A DNA stretch of 64,000 bases from Amphimedon queenslandica (lineage: Eukaryota; Porifera; Demospongiae; Haplosclerida; Niphatidae), in NCBI RefSeq assembly GCF_000090795.2, contig NW_003546353.1:153950-217949 (forward strand), in the 5' to 3' direction. Position numbers and translations under genes: made by a program. How positions within the stretch are numbered: the first letter of the stretch is position 1; each line of letters begins with the position of its first letter. Positions 47,053-64,000 of the stretch are shown piece by piece. Under the pieces are notes generated by a model. That model saw only the letters and a list, made by a program, of their open reading frames with translations, did not search any database and had not been told where the DNA came from.

Positions 47053-47529
47053 ATGCAGCATTTCTCCTCCAGCATGATTTTAAAGATCATCTGTCTATTC
47101 CTTTACTGCCTTTTCTCTCTTGGATTCGCCTGGAGTAACTGCGGGAGTGATGGATTAAAAATAACCTCTGTCTTTATGAAGCACTGCCATAACTCTCCGA
47201 GTCCCATCAAACCAGACATGTGCTGGCCAAAGAAGAATGCTAACAACACTCTCTTTGTGGTCTTCACTCCTTACAAGAACTACACTAACCTAACTGTCAG
47301 CGTCCACACTGATTTGGGGGTAAAATTCCCACTCTTTGATAACGGACTGGTGACATGCAGTAGGAAACCTTGTTCACTGATTGAAGGAGTAGCAGTGAAG
47401 ACTCACTTCAGCTTCATGCTAAATGAAAAGTTGCCTGATTCAAGACCAGTGAAAACTTACTGGTACTTTATGGACGACAAAGAAGCAATAGCAGGTTGCT
47501 TTCAGATTACATTTATGATATCAGAATAA
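47053..47529 (+). CDS. Secreted ML-domain (NPC2/MD-2-like) protein, second copy
   Basis: An intronless 158-residue frame; the in-frame ATG at 47074 gives a better signal peptide (MILKIICLFLYCLFSLGFAW). The mature chain starts WSNCGSDG and keeps the six cysteines of the copy at 20465-20953: NCGSDG, HCHNS, DMCW, VTCSRKPC and AGCFQITF. The motifs LFVVFTPYKNYTNLTV and LYVVFTPLLNYTNLTI are shared by the two, so they are paralogues. Sequons NNTL, NYTN and NLTV are present. The lipid ligand cannot be predicted. It is divergent from IMP4 and tail-to-tail with GRIPAP1. Confidence 0.88.
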   Translation: MQHFSSSMILKIICLFLYCLFSLGFAWSNCGSDGLKITSVFMKHCHNSPSPIKPDMCWPKKNANNTLFVVFTPYKNYTNLTVSVHTDLGVKFPLFDNGLVTCSRKPCSLIEGVAVKTHFSFMLNEKLPDSRPVKTYWYFMDDKEAIAGCFQITFMISE

Positions 47530-47777
47530 CTTTAATAATAATAATAATAAAATTATACTTAATATTGAGAACATTTATGTCGGCAGGAGAAAAAAAGACA
47601 AAAATAATATTAAAAAAAAAAATTATTTATAGTATAATAATAATACTAGCTGAAGTGTTAAGTGTTTTCATCTTTTTCTTCTTTTTGTAATTGTGTAGAC
47701 AACATATCAACATTCTATAATAAACAAATCAAATAATAGTAACAACAACATGTTTATCATACACTATTATACAACAC

Positions 47778-47803
<26 letters not shown>

Positions 47804-47808
<5 letters not shown>

Positions 47809-50800
47809 TAGCTAAACCCTTCAATCTAAACCTAGAGGTTGTTACTTGTTGCAAGTGTATGTTCTTCATTAGTGCCTCCTCCAGTGCACGCTGCATCTTG
47901 CGATTAACTTCAGCCATGGTGTCCTCTTTTGCTGGTGTCTTTGCCCACTGCATCAATCGCAATGGAGACATTTTAGCATGAGAAGTTGACTGGGATGATG
48001 AAGTAGTGGCACTGTGATCTGGAGAGAGAGAGAGAGAGAGAGGAAAACTGTAAAGATATCATATCTTTTATACCTGCTTTGTTTTCCATGAAATAATTCT
48101 GAATAATGGTTGATTTCTGAATGACATCTTCAGCTAGTGAAGAACTAGTTGACTCAAGGTGATTGAGTTTTTCTTCCAGCTGCCAATTCTCCTGCTGGAG
48201 ACTAGCAATCTTATCAAGCAGCGTCTGTACATCATCTTTATTAGAGCTATCAACCTCATTGAACTAAAGAAGAGATTTAAAAATACACATACATGTACAT
48301 TTACCATTAAAACAAGAGCATTATATGCCACAAGAGTATCAGTGTATGTGTACTATTAATAATAAAAAGGACACAGTGACCATAGTTATGTTCCTTTGGT
48401 TTCATTATAGACTCATTAATGTATCTACATGTACATGTACTTATAGTTTGCACATTTTAAACACAAAAGACTCATTGCATTAATCATAACAAAACAAACT
48501 GTACATGTTTATATGCAAGCGTTAGACATTGTGTAAAAACTTCCCTGATTCCTTCATTATCATTCCTATAGCAACAAACAGTACAGCCAAGACAAAACAA
48601 CAAACAAGATTAGAAATGAGTAAACAACTCTAACGAGCTGGACAGGAAGAAGCTAAACTAATCACTAGGCCAGTAAAGCCTGCCTCTGACATTAAATAAA
48701 AAACAACTTCACAAGCTAGTGGTTTGACCTTTTAAAGAAATAATACCCCATTACTCACAGAGTTATCATAAGAAACCACTTAGTAAAGATGAAATGAACA
48801 TATGAATGGGTGTACATGTATTGCTATACTAGTGACATACTTGTTGAGTTTGTTCAGCTCCTCCAGTTGCTCCTATTCCTCTTACAGATGATAAACTACT
48901 CTCCCTACACAATATTAACATCACAATATTAACATCAGTATTATTATTAATTCAAAAGACTCTGAAATCCCTCCCAAAATGAAGTGGATGCTTGCACCCA
49001 ATGGTGTGTGTATGCACCTGCTATGTCTTGAGTCTTGCCTGATAGGAGTTGATACTTCAATATGAGGTGATGATGATGATAATGAGTCTTGGAGTCTCTC
49101 CTCTCTCTTCTGTGCTGCCTGAAGCTGACGCTTTAGATCTTTAATCTACATGTACAGTACATATACTGCATGAATTTATTTATCTGTCAGATCTCTCTCT
49201 CTCTCTCTCTCTCTCCCTTTCTCTTTCCACTCTTACAAGATTAGATGATTTCTTTCCAGTTATGTTAATTTCCTGTGTCTTCTCATCTAGTTCTAACTCC
49301 AGTTCAGTTATCTTTTCCTTCAGTTCAGTTGCTTTCTTTCTCTCTTCCTCTGCCTCAGTCTCTAGTCCAGTCAATCTTTCTTTATACTCTCCATCTAACT
49401 CACTCAGTTTAAGTTCTAGTTCACCTTTCTCTTTACTGAAGGACTCCTAATACATGAACATTATGTACATTATATTTCAGAATTTAATAATCATATTGTA
49501 TTGAACTATGCATCATTTTGCAGGCTATAGTTTAGGTACTCAATATTTCTGCTAAATTCCAATTTTGAATGAAATAATTGATGCATACAGTCTAGATGGA
49601 TTACTTGTGCTTCCTTCAGTTGTTGTTCATAAGTTTCCTTCATATTCTCCATTGATTTTATTCTTCTCTTAAGATCAGCTAATTCATCAACTGATGAATT
49701 CAAATGTTTAACTTTATCTCTTTCTTCATCCAATTGTGACTGGAGAGACTCAATCTCACCCTGTAATAATAAATAAAGTACAAGTACATATATATATGGA
49801 TATATATATTAATGACATTAAAGTGTAAAATTGATTTTGTAAAGCTTCAACAAAAGACCCTGTATTATAGTACATGGTCTTTGGCTGGTTATTTTATAAA
49901 GAAATGTATATGATATACCTTATATTTGTCTATTAGATCATTTTCTTTCTTTTTATTTTCAGTAGCAGTTTCATGTTCTTTGATGGCCATCTCATCCAAC
50001 AGGCTCTTCCGTTTGTCAGCCAACTACCAAATAATATTATTAATTAATAATAATAATAATAGAATTAGTTCTCCCTCCCTCCCACCTTTTCAATGGTAGA
50101 TATAGTTTCTCCCAATTTTATTCTGTCTTCCCTAGCGGTCAATAGCTGATCGGCAAGACTGTCATTAGCTTCTTGAGATGACTTCAGTTCCAACTCCATA
50201 TCTGAATACTTTCTCTTCATCTCTCCCAACTCTTTCTTTGATTGCTGTAACTCTGTACTCAGCTCTTCCAGAATAACCTGAGAGAGAGAGAAAGAGAGGG
50301 GGAGGGAGCATGTCATTAAATGAGAGAGTGTGACAATGACTTACTTTGTTACTGTCCCGTTCATTAGTAAGTGCTTCTTGATGCTGCAGTGAAATAAAAC
50401 AACACAAAATGTAGCAATTCTTAAATGTACTAGCAGCCATAAAGAACATACATGCACATATATTGCACATGTAAGTACCTATTCTTATAACGTACCTCTT
50501 GTAAATGTCTATATTTCTTTAATAATTCCTCCTTCTCATTTTTAAGAGATGAAATCTGTTGAGCTAAATCAGCACTGGATTCACTCTCCTACAATGAATG
50601 ACATCAGCTACTCAACTACATGTAATTATTACTAACTTGTCGTCTATTCTCATCTTCTTCTTGTAGTTGTTTTATTTCCTGATGCAAAGACTCCATCTCT
50701 CTCTCCTTCTCTTGACACATGTTGTCATAACTTAATCTAAAAATGACAATAAATACAAGTATACTTATAATTTAATGAATATTAGTTAAAGTATCATAGT

Positions 50801-52476
50801 TAAATGTATATTGCTTTTACTTGTTTTCACTTAATATTTTCTCCTTTTCATTCTGCACTTGAACTAAGCTAAAAATAAAAGTGAAATAGTCATAGAGCTG
50901 CTATTATACTCAAACTTTCAGTGTCCCTTCTCTCTCTCCCTCTCCCTCTCTCTCTCCCTCCCTCTCTCTCTCCCCCTCCCTCTCTCTCAACTTATGTACA
51001 TTTCTTGTTTCTTTCTAGTTTTCTCCTCCAGTCTATCTATCTGGGTCTTAAGCTCCTCCTTTTCTCTCCTTCCCTTCTCCTCCATTGCCGATAGCTGCTC
51101 TTGCAGTATCTTATTCTCTTCTTCAAGAGTTGCTAGTTTTAGATTAATAGCCACTGGAGGAGCCTGTGCTGGTTGTACTCTGTCATCTTCTTCTCCTTTA
51201 ATGGTGGACGGTTCTTCTCCCTCTGTCTGCTCTCCTTCTCTCCCTGCTGATTGAAGCTGTTCTTGTAACGCTAACATTAAAGTAAATATAAAATAATGAC
51301 AATATTAATATTATTAACAATGATTACTTTGCAGTGATTTTTGCAATGCTTTGTTCTCAGCTTGCAAGTGAGTCAGTTCTTGTGAACTCCCTCTATCTCC
51401 ACTAGCCACACCTCCTGCCCCACCCCCTTTCTTCAATACTTCCTTCTCTTCACAAACCTACAAGCACACAGATAAAGTGTAACATGTATACTGCAATTGA
51501 TGGAACAATATGAAACATGTTGTTCCATTACATTGTACCTTAGCCAGTTCGTTCATTAGTGTTGTGTTCTGTAGCTTGAAGTCTTCTTCTTGAGTGTGGA
51601 GTCTCTTCTGAAGGACCTCATTCTCTTCGGAGAGTAACTGATACTCTTTAGCTTTCTTGCTCCTTTGTATCGACTGCATGAAAAATGAAAAAATGATTAT
51701 TTATAGCATCATTCGATCATAGCAACTTTCGGTGGGATTGGACCAAAGTCCCTGTATTATAGTACAGGGACTTTGGCCCAATTTTGGAGCATCTTTAAAA
51801 ATTCATAAAAAATCAAAATTTGATGGTAATGAGCTCAAGCAACACATAAGTGCATGTATATATTATATCCACATTACTTTACCTTGTTTGCTTTCTCTAG
51901 TTCTTTGTTTAGTTGCTGATTGCTGCTAAGCAATTGCTTGTATTCTAAAGAAATGTTTAAATTAATTAATAATTTATTAATTAAAGTTACACTATACAGT
52001 GTTTATTGTAAATGTATACAGCATACAGTATTAATTATATATGGTATTTAAAGTTAGACTAAAGCTATTAATAAAAGAGCATTAATTAAAAACCACCAAA
52101 CCTCATTAAATATTCATGTACATTACTATTGCCACACCCATTACGACTAGACCAATCATAATGCTTAAAGGTTCATAGCTGCAAAATATTGTATGACATA
52201 ATGTACTCTTTACTGCAGCCTCTCTCTCTGCACGTGTGTGTGTGTTCAAGGATGATATCATACCAGCGTCCTTCTTTGACTGCTCCTCCTTCAGCTCATA
52301 GTTCTTGGTCCTCAGCTCTATCAGTTGTGTCTGCAATGAATAGTTCAAATTAGAGGTCGCTGGTGATTAGACACTGCCCCTGTAGTGTACCCTCTCCCTC
52401 CTCTTACCTGCAGTCGAGTGAATTCCTCCTGATCTATTGATATCTGTGCAGGGTCCGAAGAACTATCTGCCGCCAT
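47804..52476 (-). CDS. GRIPAP1: GRIP1-associated protein 1 (GRASP-1), endosomal coiled-coil protein
   Basis: Start ATG 52476 (MAADSSSDPAQISIDQEEFT), stop TAA 47804, about 15-18 exons. The start region RLQTQLIELRTKNYELKEEQ follows GRIPAP1, as do EYQLLSEENEVLQKRLHTQE and DFKLQNTTLMNELAKV (51650-51545). The middle is coiled coil. The C-terminal part QENWQLEEKLNHLES, AEDVIQKSTIIQNYF and EVNRKMQRALEEALMKNIHL (48200-47850) matches the conserved vertebrate tail. GRASP-1 couples Rab4 to recycling-endosome traffic and binds GRIP1 in neurons. Introns hold diverged family B copies (49846-49890 and 51735-51855); the intron at about 48265-48840 shows nothing recognisable. Confidence 0.9.
51735..51855. repeat. 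Family B repeat, single copy
   Basis: AAAGTCCCTGTATTATAGTA followed by CAGGGACTTTGG (51745-51776; one mismatch from the perfect palindrome), then ATTTTGGAGCATCTTTAAAA and the start of the shared box. In a GRIPAP1 intron. Confidence 0.85.
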
Positions 52477-52566
52477 CTTGAAATAGGTGTGGCACTGTAA
52501 GGATCACGTGATCTTAATTTTTTTAACCCTCACATTTTTTGACTCACAAAGAACAAAGAAGTAGAG
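52477..52566. promoter_or_regulatory. Bidirectional promoter, GRIPAP1 / SSR4
   Basis: 90 bp between divergent starts; contains GATCACGTGATC (52502-52513), a 12-bp palindrome centred on the E-box CACGTG. A bHLH-zip factor is a plausible binder; this is inference. Confidence 0.6.
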
Positions 52567-53190
52567 ATGGACTTTAGACATTTCTTTATTCTTCAGTTAA
52601 TAGTTTTTAGTACTTTATTTATAGGAATTTTAGGTAATAAGCTTGCTATTTAAGAGTATCAATATTATTATTATTATATTATTAGGTGACTGTCCTAATC
52701 CAAAGGTTGAAAGCTCCACCTATACTTCAGGGGATGCTTTCTTCTCCACAGAGACAGTTTACAGCATTGAACTCACCGTAACGTGTAGCAATAACCAAGT
52801 AAGTTTAAAGACTCCAGTGAATGCGTCAATTTTAAGTGGGTGTGGCAGGGCTACATTGAATTATTGTGTTGTTGTGTAGGCTCCTTCACTTTATGCTTTT
52901 GTCAATAATGAGCTGATTCTAGTGACCAAATCAACCTCCTCTAATTCCTACCAGGTATGTACTTGAATAGTCTGGCGAAGGGGTGGGTCCTTGTATTGTG
53001 TTTGTACTTGCACATGTAAAGAACTCAGTGTCGGTCGCTCCTGTGCATGTCACATGGTAGTCACATGACCTGCTGAGTGGGACAATTGTGCTACATAAAA
53101 CCTGTTCTTGACCTCGCATTTAATTAATTAATTAATTAATATTAATTGAGTAAGTGGATTGAGTACATTGTGTTTCTGTTATTATTGTTG

Positions 53191-53225
<35 letters not shown>

Positions 53226-53638
53226 TGAGTAGGTTAGTTGGTCCCTTCCCCATAATAAAGCTGTCAAAGGTACGATACCAGTTGGTTTCTATGACGATGA
53301 AGGAGCCTCTACCATGAGAAAGGTGAGAACTTATTCATGTGAAGTTATAAATTAAATGGCTTTATATTTGTCAGCATAATGGTTTTATTTGTTTTTTATT
53401 TTTTAGAATATGAGATACGGTGAAGATGTCAAAGTTGATCCTTTGTTTACTGTTGATGTGGAACACAAGGTAATAAGAGTTTAATGTGCATTTGTTTAAA
53501 ATATTTATTTCTTTTTTATTTCTTTATTTTTAGGGTATTAAAACTCAAAGTTTTATAGCTCCAGGATTTGTGGCCATGCTTTTGTCTCTCCTTGTTTGGT
53601 GGTTGGCGAACACAGCTAGACAAAAACTGATGGAATAG
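52567..53638 (+). CDS. SSR4: Translocon-associated protein subunit delta
   Basis: Start ATG 52567, stop TAG 53636-53638, about six exons. Signal peptide MDFRHFFILQLIVFSTLFIG, then CPNPKVESSTYTSGDAFFST and ELTVTCSNNQ, matching the SSR4 lumenal start (YYTTSDAVISTETV...LTC in vertebrates). YQVSWSLPHNKAVKGTIPVG, FYDDEGAS, and PLFTVDVEHKG follow; the tail has one membrane span (GFVAMLLSLLVWWLA) and a short basic cytosolic end. A subunit of the TRAP complex beside the Sec61 translocon in the ER. The length (about 170 residues) is normal. Confidence 0.94.
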
Positions 53639-53789
53639 ACACTATTGAGTTTTTGTACATTATTATTTTTTGCTAGTCCATTTTTCATTTCATTGCATTG
53701 AGCCAGTGACAATGTGCTGTATAAAAAATATACATCATGTCTGACACAGCAGCTGACCCCGCCCAATTTTTGGGACTAGCTGGCTCAAA

Positions 53790-56510
53790 ATGTCTCTCTC
53801 TACGCTAAGAAAGCAAGATGAAAGTCATGAAACCCCTGACCTACAAGATCTTCTTACCCATTTGTCTCGACTGGTTGAATGGGAAACGTTTGGTGGTCTC
53901 ATGGGCGTTCCTTCTCATGTGCTTGGTAGCATTAAGGCAGAGAATAGCACTATCCAGAGTAGAGTGACGCACCTTCTTGACTACTTGGTAAAAAACGTGA
54001 AAGATCTGTCTTGGAAGAGAGTCATTGAAGCACTTGAGAAGATACCAAACGAAAAGCATTTGACAAAGACATTTCCACAGTACCAGACACTACATGATCT
54101 AGCTAGAGTCGTTCCATTGAAGGAGGAGGAAGGATTTGGTCGTTCACTTGATGACATCACGTTACAATTCACGTTCTTGGTCTCCAAAATAGAGAAGGCA
54201 TTAAGAGAAGAAGCTAATTTAGATGACGTGCTTTCTTTTGTCAGCAATCTTTGTCAAGTCTCTGAGCCTCAACCACAAACTATCAGAGAGCTATTCAATC
54301 GCCTACAACCTCACTACAGCTTTATGAGCTATAAGACCTTGCAAGTGATAGTATCTAAATTTGTGATGGAAGCAATGAGAGAGCACATGGAAAAGTACAA
54401 TCAAGAATTAACTCAATGGTTGAAATCCACAACAGTGCAAGAGTTCAAAGAAGCAGTTGAAACTGCAGCTTCTGAAGCAGCGGTTGATCCATCACCTGAC
54501 CAGTGCCCTGTGGTCCTAAGGTTAGAAGGTGAATGGCTTGACATCACTTTGCATAATCTCAGAAAACTGTTGGAGTATCTCTTTAAAAAGAAAAGTTCAA
54601 TATTGACAAGATTAAGAATTGAAGATGGTTCAGTTTTAGTTCAGCTGTTAGCTCCTCAGTCAGAAATGGTTTCTCTTTTAGCACTTGCAAGCAGAAAACA
54701 TCAAGAAATGGTTTACCTTGGCATTGTAAGCATTCAAGTTGGACCGCTCAGTTTTTCTGCAACACATATAACTGTTGCTGCTTTTACTTTTGAAGCAAGC
54801 TTGGGTGCTGCTATATGTGAAAGATGTAATAAAGCACTCATTCAGTTTCTCTTGGATATAGGGACTGATCCTGATGGAGATGATCCTGTTCAAACACCAT
54901 TACTACTAGCAGCCATGTCCAACAATACAGAAGCTTTGTCCCTGCTGATTAAGTACAACGCTGATATACACATGTTCAACAGGCAACATCTTTCAGCAAT
55001 ACATATGGCTGCTTATAGTGGCAACAAACAAGTTGTGGAGCTCTTACTGAAGGCTGGTGTGTCTCCTGATCATCACGATCCATTTTCAAAATTCACCCCG
55101 CTCATGGGAGCAGCTATATCTAATCATGAGGATATTGTTTATCTGCTTCTGCAGAAAGGAGCTGATAAAGATTTTCGAAACGTTTATAGTTATAGTGCAC
55201 TGATGCTTGCCTGTGAATCAGGAAGTGTTCAAAGTGCTTTATTACTTCTTGAAGCGGGAGCTAACCCCAATATGAAGACAATAGCTAATATGCCATTTAA
55301 TCTAAAAGGAGGCAAAACAGCATTATACATAGCTTGTGAAAAGGTGCCATATAATCCAGAGCTAGAAGAGCTAGTTAAAGTATTGCTGATGAAGTACAAT
55401 GCTGACCCTAATATATCCCTGGATGATGGAAGAACGCCTCTTATGACAGCGTGTTATTATAGGCAACACAAAGTGGTCAACCTCTTGCTACAATCAGGAG
55501 CTTATGTCAACAAACAGACTGATAGTACAATGGGCAAGAATACAGCACTTCTCTTAGCAATTCAGCAAACTGACACAGCTTTGGTATCTCTCCTGCTTAA
55601 ATCTAATGCTGATGTTAATGTTCAAAATATTAATGGCTGCACGGCATTGGGCTGGGCTTGCCATCGTGGCAATGATGAAATGATACAGTGTCTTCTCAAA
55701 GCTAGAGCTGATCCTAAAATTTACACAAACAAGAGAATATCACCTTTACTCATATACATTTCATCATTTGACCCTAAAAAGTCAAGTACAGTAGCAGCAC
55801 TCCTTAAAGCTGGAGCCAATCCAAATATTCCTGATATTTACTATAACAGATCACCATTACATGCAGCATGTCTTTATCACCATAAAGATATTGTCTCGTT
55901 ACTTCTTAAAGCTAAAGCTAAAGTTAACACTCTTGATTTTCAAGGAAATACTCCGCTGTGTCTTGCTGCTTACACTTGTCACGAGGAGGCAATAAAGCAA
56001 TTACTAGAAGCTAGTGCTGATACTGAATTAGAGCAAAACTCTAGTGGTTGGACTCCAATCTTTTATGCTGTTGCAAGTGGTCATTTGGGAATAGTCGAAC
56101 TTTTAATTCAACATGGAGCCAACATCAAACGAAATAGATACGGACAAACTCCTCTGGACCTTGCAGCATACTTCGGTCACATTGAAATTCTTGACGCACT
56201 CTCTCAGGCTAACCAAACATCATCTCAAGCAGTTGTTAAAGCAAAACATCAAATCAAGAAAAGTATGCTAGTAGCAGCTCAAACAAAAGATGACAAAAGC
56301 AAGCAAGTTACTAAAGCAAAGAATCCACTTGAAGATGATCTGCAATCACCATATGACCTTATGGCCTCCTATAATAATTTCCTTTCTACCTTCTCTCCAG
56401 GCCATGAATCAAATGAACAGCTACAAGAGAGTAAGATGAAACACACATATGGTTTACAAGCATTAGAAGCTACAAAGACACATCCAAAAATTGCGTTTTC
56501 TTCAATTTGA
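53790..56510 (+). CDS. Death-fold plus ankyrin-repeat protein (sponge-type innate immunity/signalling family)
   Basis: A single exon of 906 residues. Residues about 15-90 form a Death-like six-helix pattern (DLLTHLSRLVEWETFGGLMG... SWKRVIEALEKI). A middle block (about 110-345) contains EFKEAVETAASEAA, VVLRLEGEWLDITL and LLEYLFKKKSSILTRLRIED, a module I believe recurs in Amphimedon Death-domain proteins. About 12 ankyrin repeats span residues about 345-807 (QTPLLLAAM, TPLMGAAI, RTPLMTACYY, SPLHAACLYHHKDIVSLLL, TPLDLAAYFGHIEIL). A Lys-rich tail ends the protein. No kinase, NACHT or TIR domain is present. It probably acts as an adaptor; the partner is unknown. The lack of introns among intron-rich neighbours and the family's expansion suggest recent duplication or retroposition. 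Confidence 0.88.
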   Translation: MSLSTLRKQDESHETPDLQDLLTHLSRLVEWETFGGLMGVPSHVLGSIKAENSTIQSRVTHLLDYLVKNVKDLSWKRVIEALEKIPNEKHLTKTFPQYQTLHDLARVVPLKEEEGFGRSLDDITLQFTFLVSKIEKALREEANLDDVLSFVSNLCQVSEPQPQTIRELFNRLQPHYSFMSYKTLQVIVSKFVMEAMREHMEKYNQELTQWLKSTTVQEFKEAVETAASEAAVDPSPDQCPVVLRLEGEWLDITLHNLRKLLEYLFKKKSSILTRLRIEDGSVLVQLLAPQSEMVSLLALASRKHQEMVYLGIVSIQVGPLSFSATHITVAAFTFEASLGAAICERCNKALIQFLLDIGTDPDGDDPVQTPLLLAAMSNNTEALSLLIKYNADIHMFNRQHLSAIHMAAYSGNKQVVELLLKAGVSPDHHDPFSKFTPLMGAAISNHEDIVYLLLQKGADKDFRNVYSYSALMLACESGSVQSALLLLEAGANPNMKTIANMPFNLKGGKTALYIACEKVPYNPELEELVKVLLMKYNADPNISLDDGRTPLMTACYYRQHKVVNLLLQSGAYVNKQTDSTMGKNTALLLAIQQTDTALVSLLLKSNADVNVQNINGCTALGWACHRGNDEMIQCLLKARADPKIYTNKRISPLLIYISSFDPKKSSTVAALLKAGANPNIPDIYYNRSPLHAACLYHHKDIVSLLLKAKAKVNTLDFQGNTPLCLAAYTCHEEAIKQLLEASADTELEQNSSGWTPIFYAVASGHLGIVELLIQHGANIKRNRYGQTPLDLAAYFGHIEILDALSQANQTSSQAVVKAKHQIKKSMLVAAQTKDDKSKQVTKAKNPLEDDLQSPYDLMASYNNFLSTFSPGHESNEQLQESKMKHTYGLQALEATKTHPKIAFSSI

Positions 56511-56773
56511 AGTTACCAAGACTATTCCTGCACTTAGTTATACATATTAAGTTTTAATGTCATTTTAGTTAGTTTTTCCTTTCAATAAGTGTGTTGATTA
56601 TGTATTCACATTGCACTAATTTAAAATCATTATTATAATAAAATAAAACTGTGGGTGAGTGCATTAACATTGTTAGCATTACCAAGATGAGATATACAAA
56701 ATATAATACTGGAGTATATGTGCATGCTTCAACTGAAGAGTGTGTCTCTGTAGTAAGTAATGGTGACTGTTGG

Positions 56774-64000
<7,227 letters not shown>

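Overview
The window is nuclear DNA from an animal, most probably a demosponge close to Amphimedon queenslandica. The genes are recognisably metazoan (nischarin, EEA1, GRIPAP1, IRBIT/AHCYL, TBC1D19, TMEM161, a KDM7/PHF8 demethylase). Introns are very short, mostly 45-120 bp, with GT/AG ends. Noncoding DNA is AT-rich, intergenic gaps are often under 200 bp, and one gene has the Death-domain plus ankyrin architecture that sponges have multiplied. The species call is inference; the gene identities rest on reading translated exons by eye against remembered families. All splice sites were assigned by eye.

Layout, left to right. 1-1.0 kb: a 178-bp satellite array. 1.3-4.2 kb (-): AHCYL/IRBIT, cut off by the window start. 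4.3-7.1 kb (+): TBC1D19 with a MITE in an intron. 7.5-7.7 kb (-): a tiny unknown gene. 7.8-9.2 kb (+): TMEM161. 9.4-17.5 kb (-): a multi-Tudor, CCCH-finger protein with two coding minisatellites. 17.7-20.2 kb (-): RPAP3. 20.5-21.0 kb (-): a secreted NPC2-like ML protein. 22.7-30.1 kb (+): EEA1 with an antisense intronic tRNA-Lys. 30.5-38.4 kb (+): nischarin. 38.6-40.7 kb (-): squalene synthase. 40.8-43.5 kb (+): selenocysteine lyase. 43.7-45.2 kb (+): a Rab GTPase. 45.3-47.0 kb (-): IMP4. 47.1-47.5 kb (+): a second ML protein. 47.8-52.5 kb (-): GRIPAP1. 52.6-53.6 kb (+): SSR4. 53.8-56.5 kb (+): an intronless Death/ankyrin protein. 56.8-64.0 kb (-): a KDM7/PHF8 histone demethylase, cut off by the window end, whose large intron contains two tandemly duplicated secreted-protein genes on the opposite strand.

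Five gene pairs are head-to-head with only 72-171 bp between start codons, so shared bidirectional promoters are likely. Several genes act on endosomes (EEA1, nischarin, GRIPAP1, a Rab, TBC1D19), but nothing in the sequence shows that this is more than chance clustering.

The most unusual items are four. (1) In the demethylase, an 84-bp unit carrying the 3' splice site and first coding bases of a JmjC exon has been amplified into 14 in-frame acceptors. (2) The nested secreted pair has a nearly identical promoter and leader but a strongly diverged six-cysteine mature domain. (3) Two repeat families share a conserved box and both carry a palindrome centred on CTATAG; some copies are perfect 30-bp palindromes. 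(4) The Tudor protein carries about 35 copies of a 10-residue repeat with higher-order structure.
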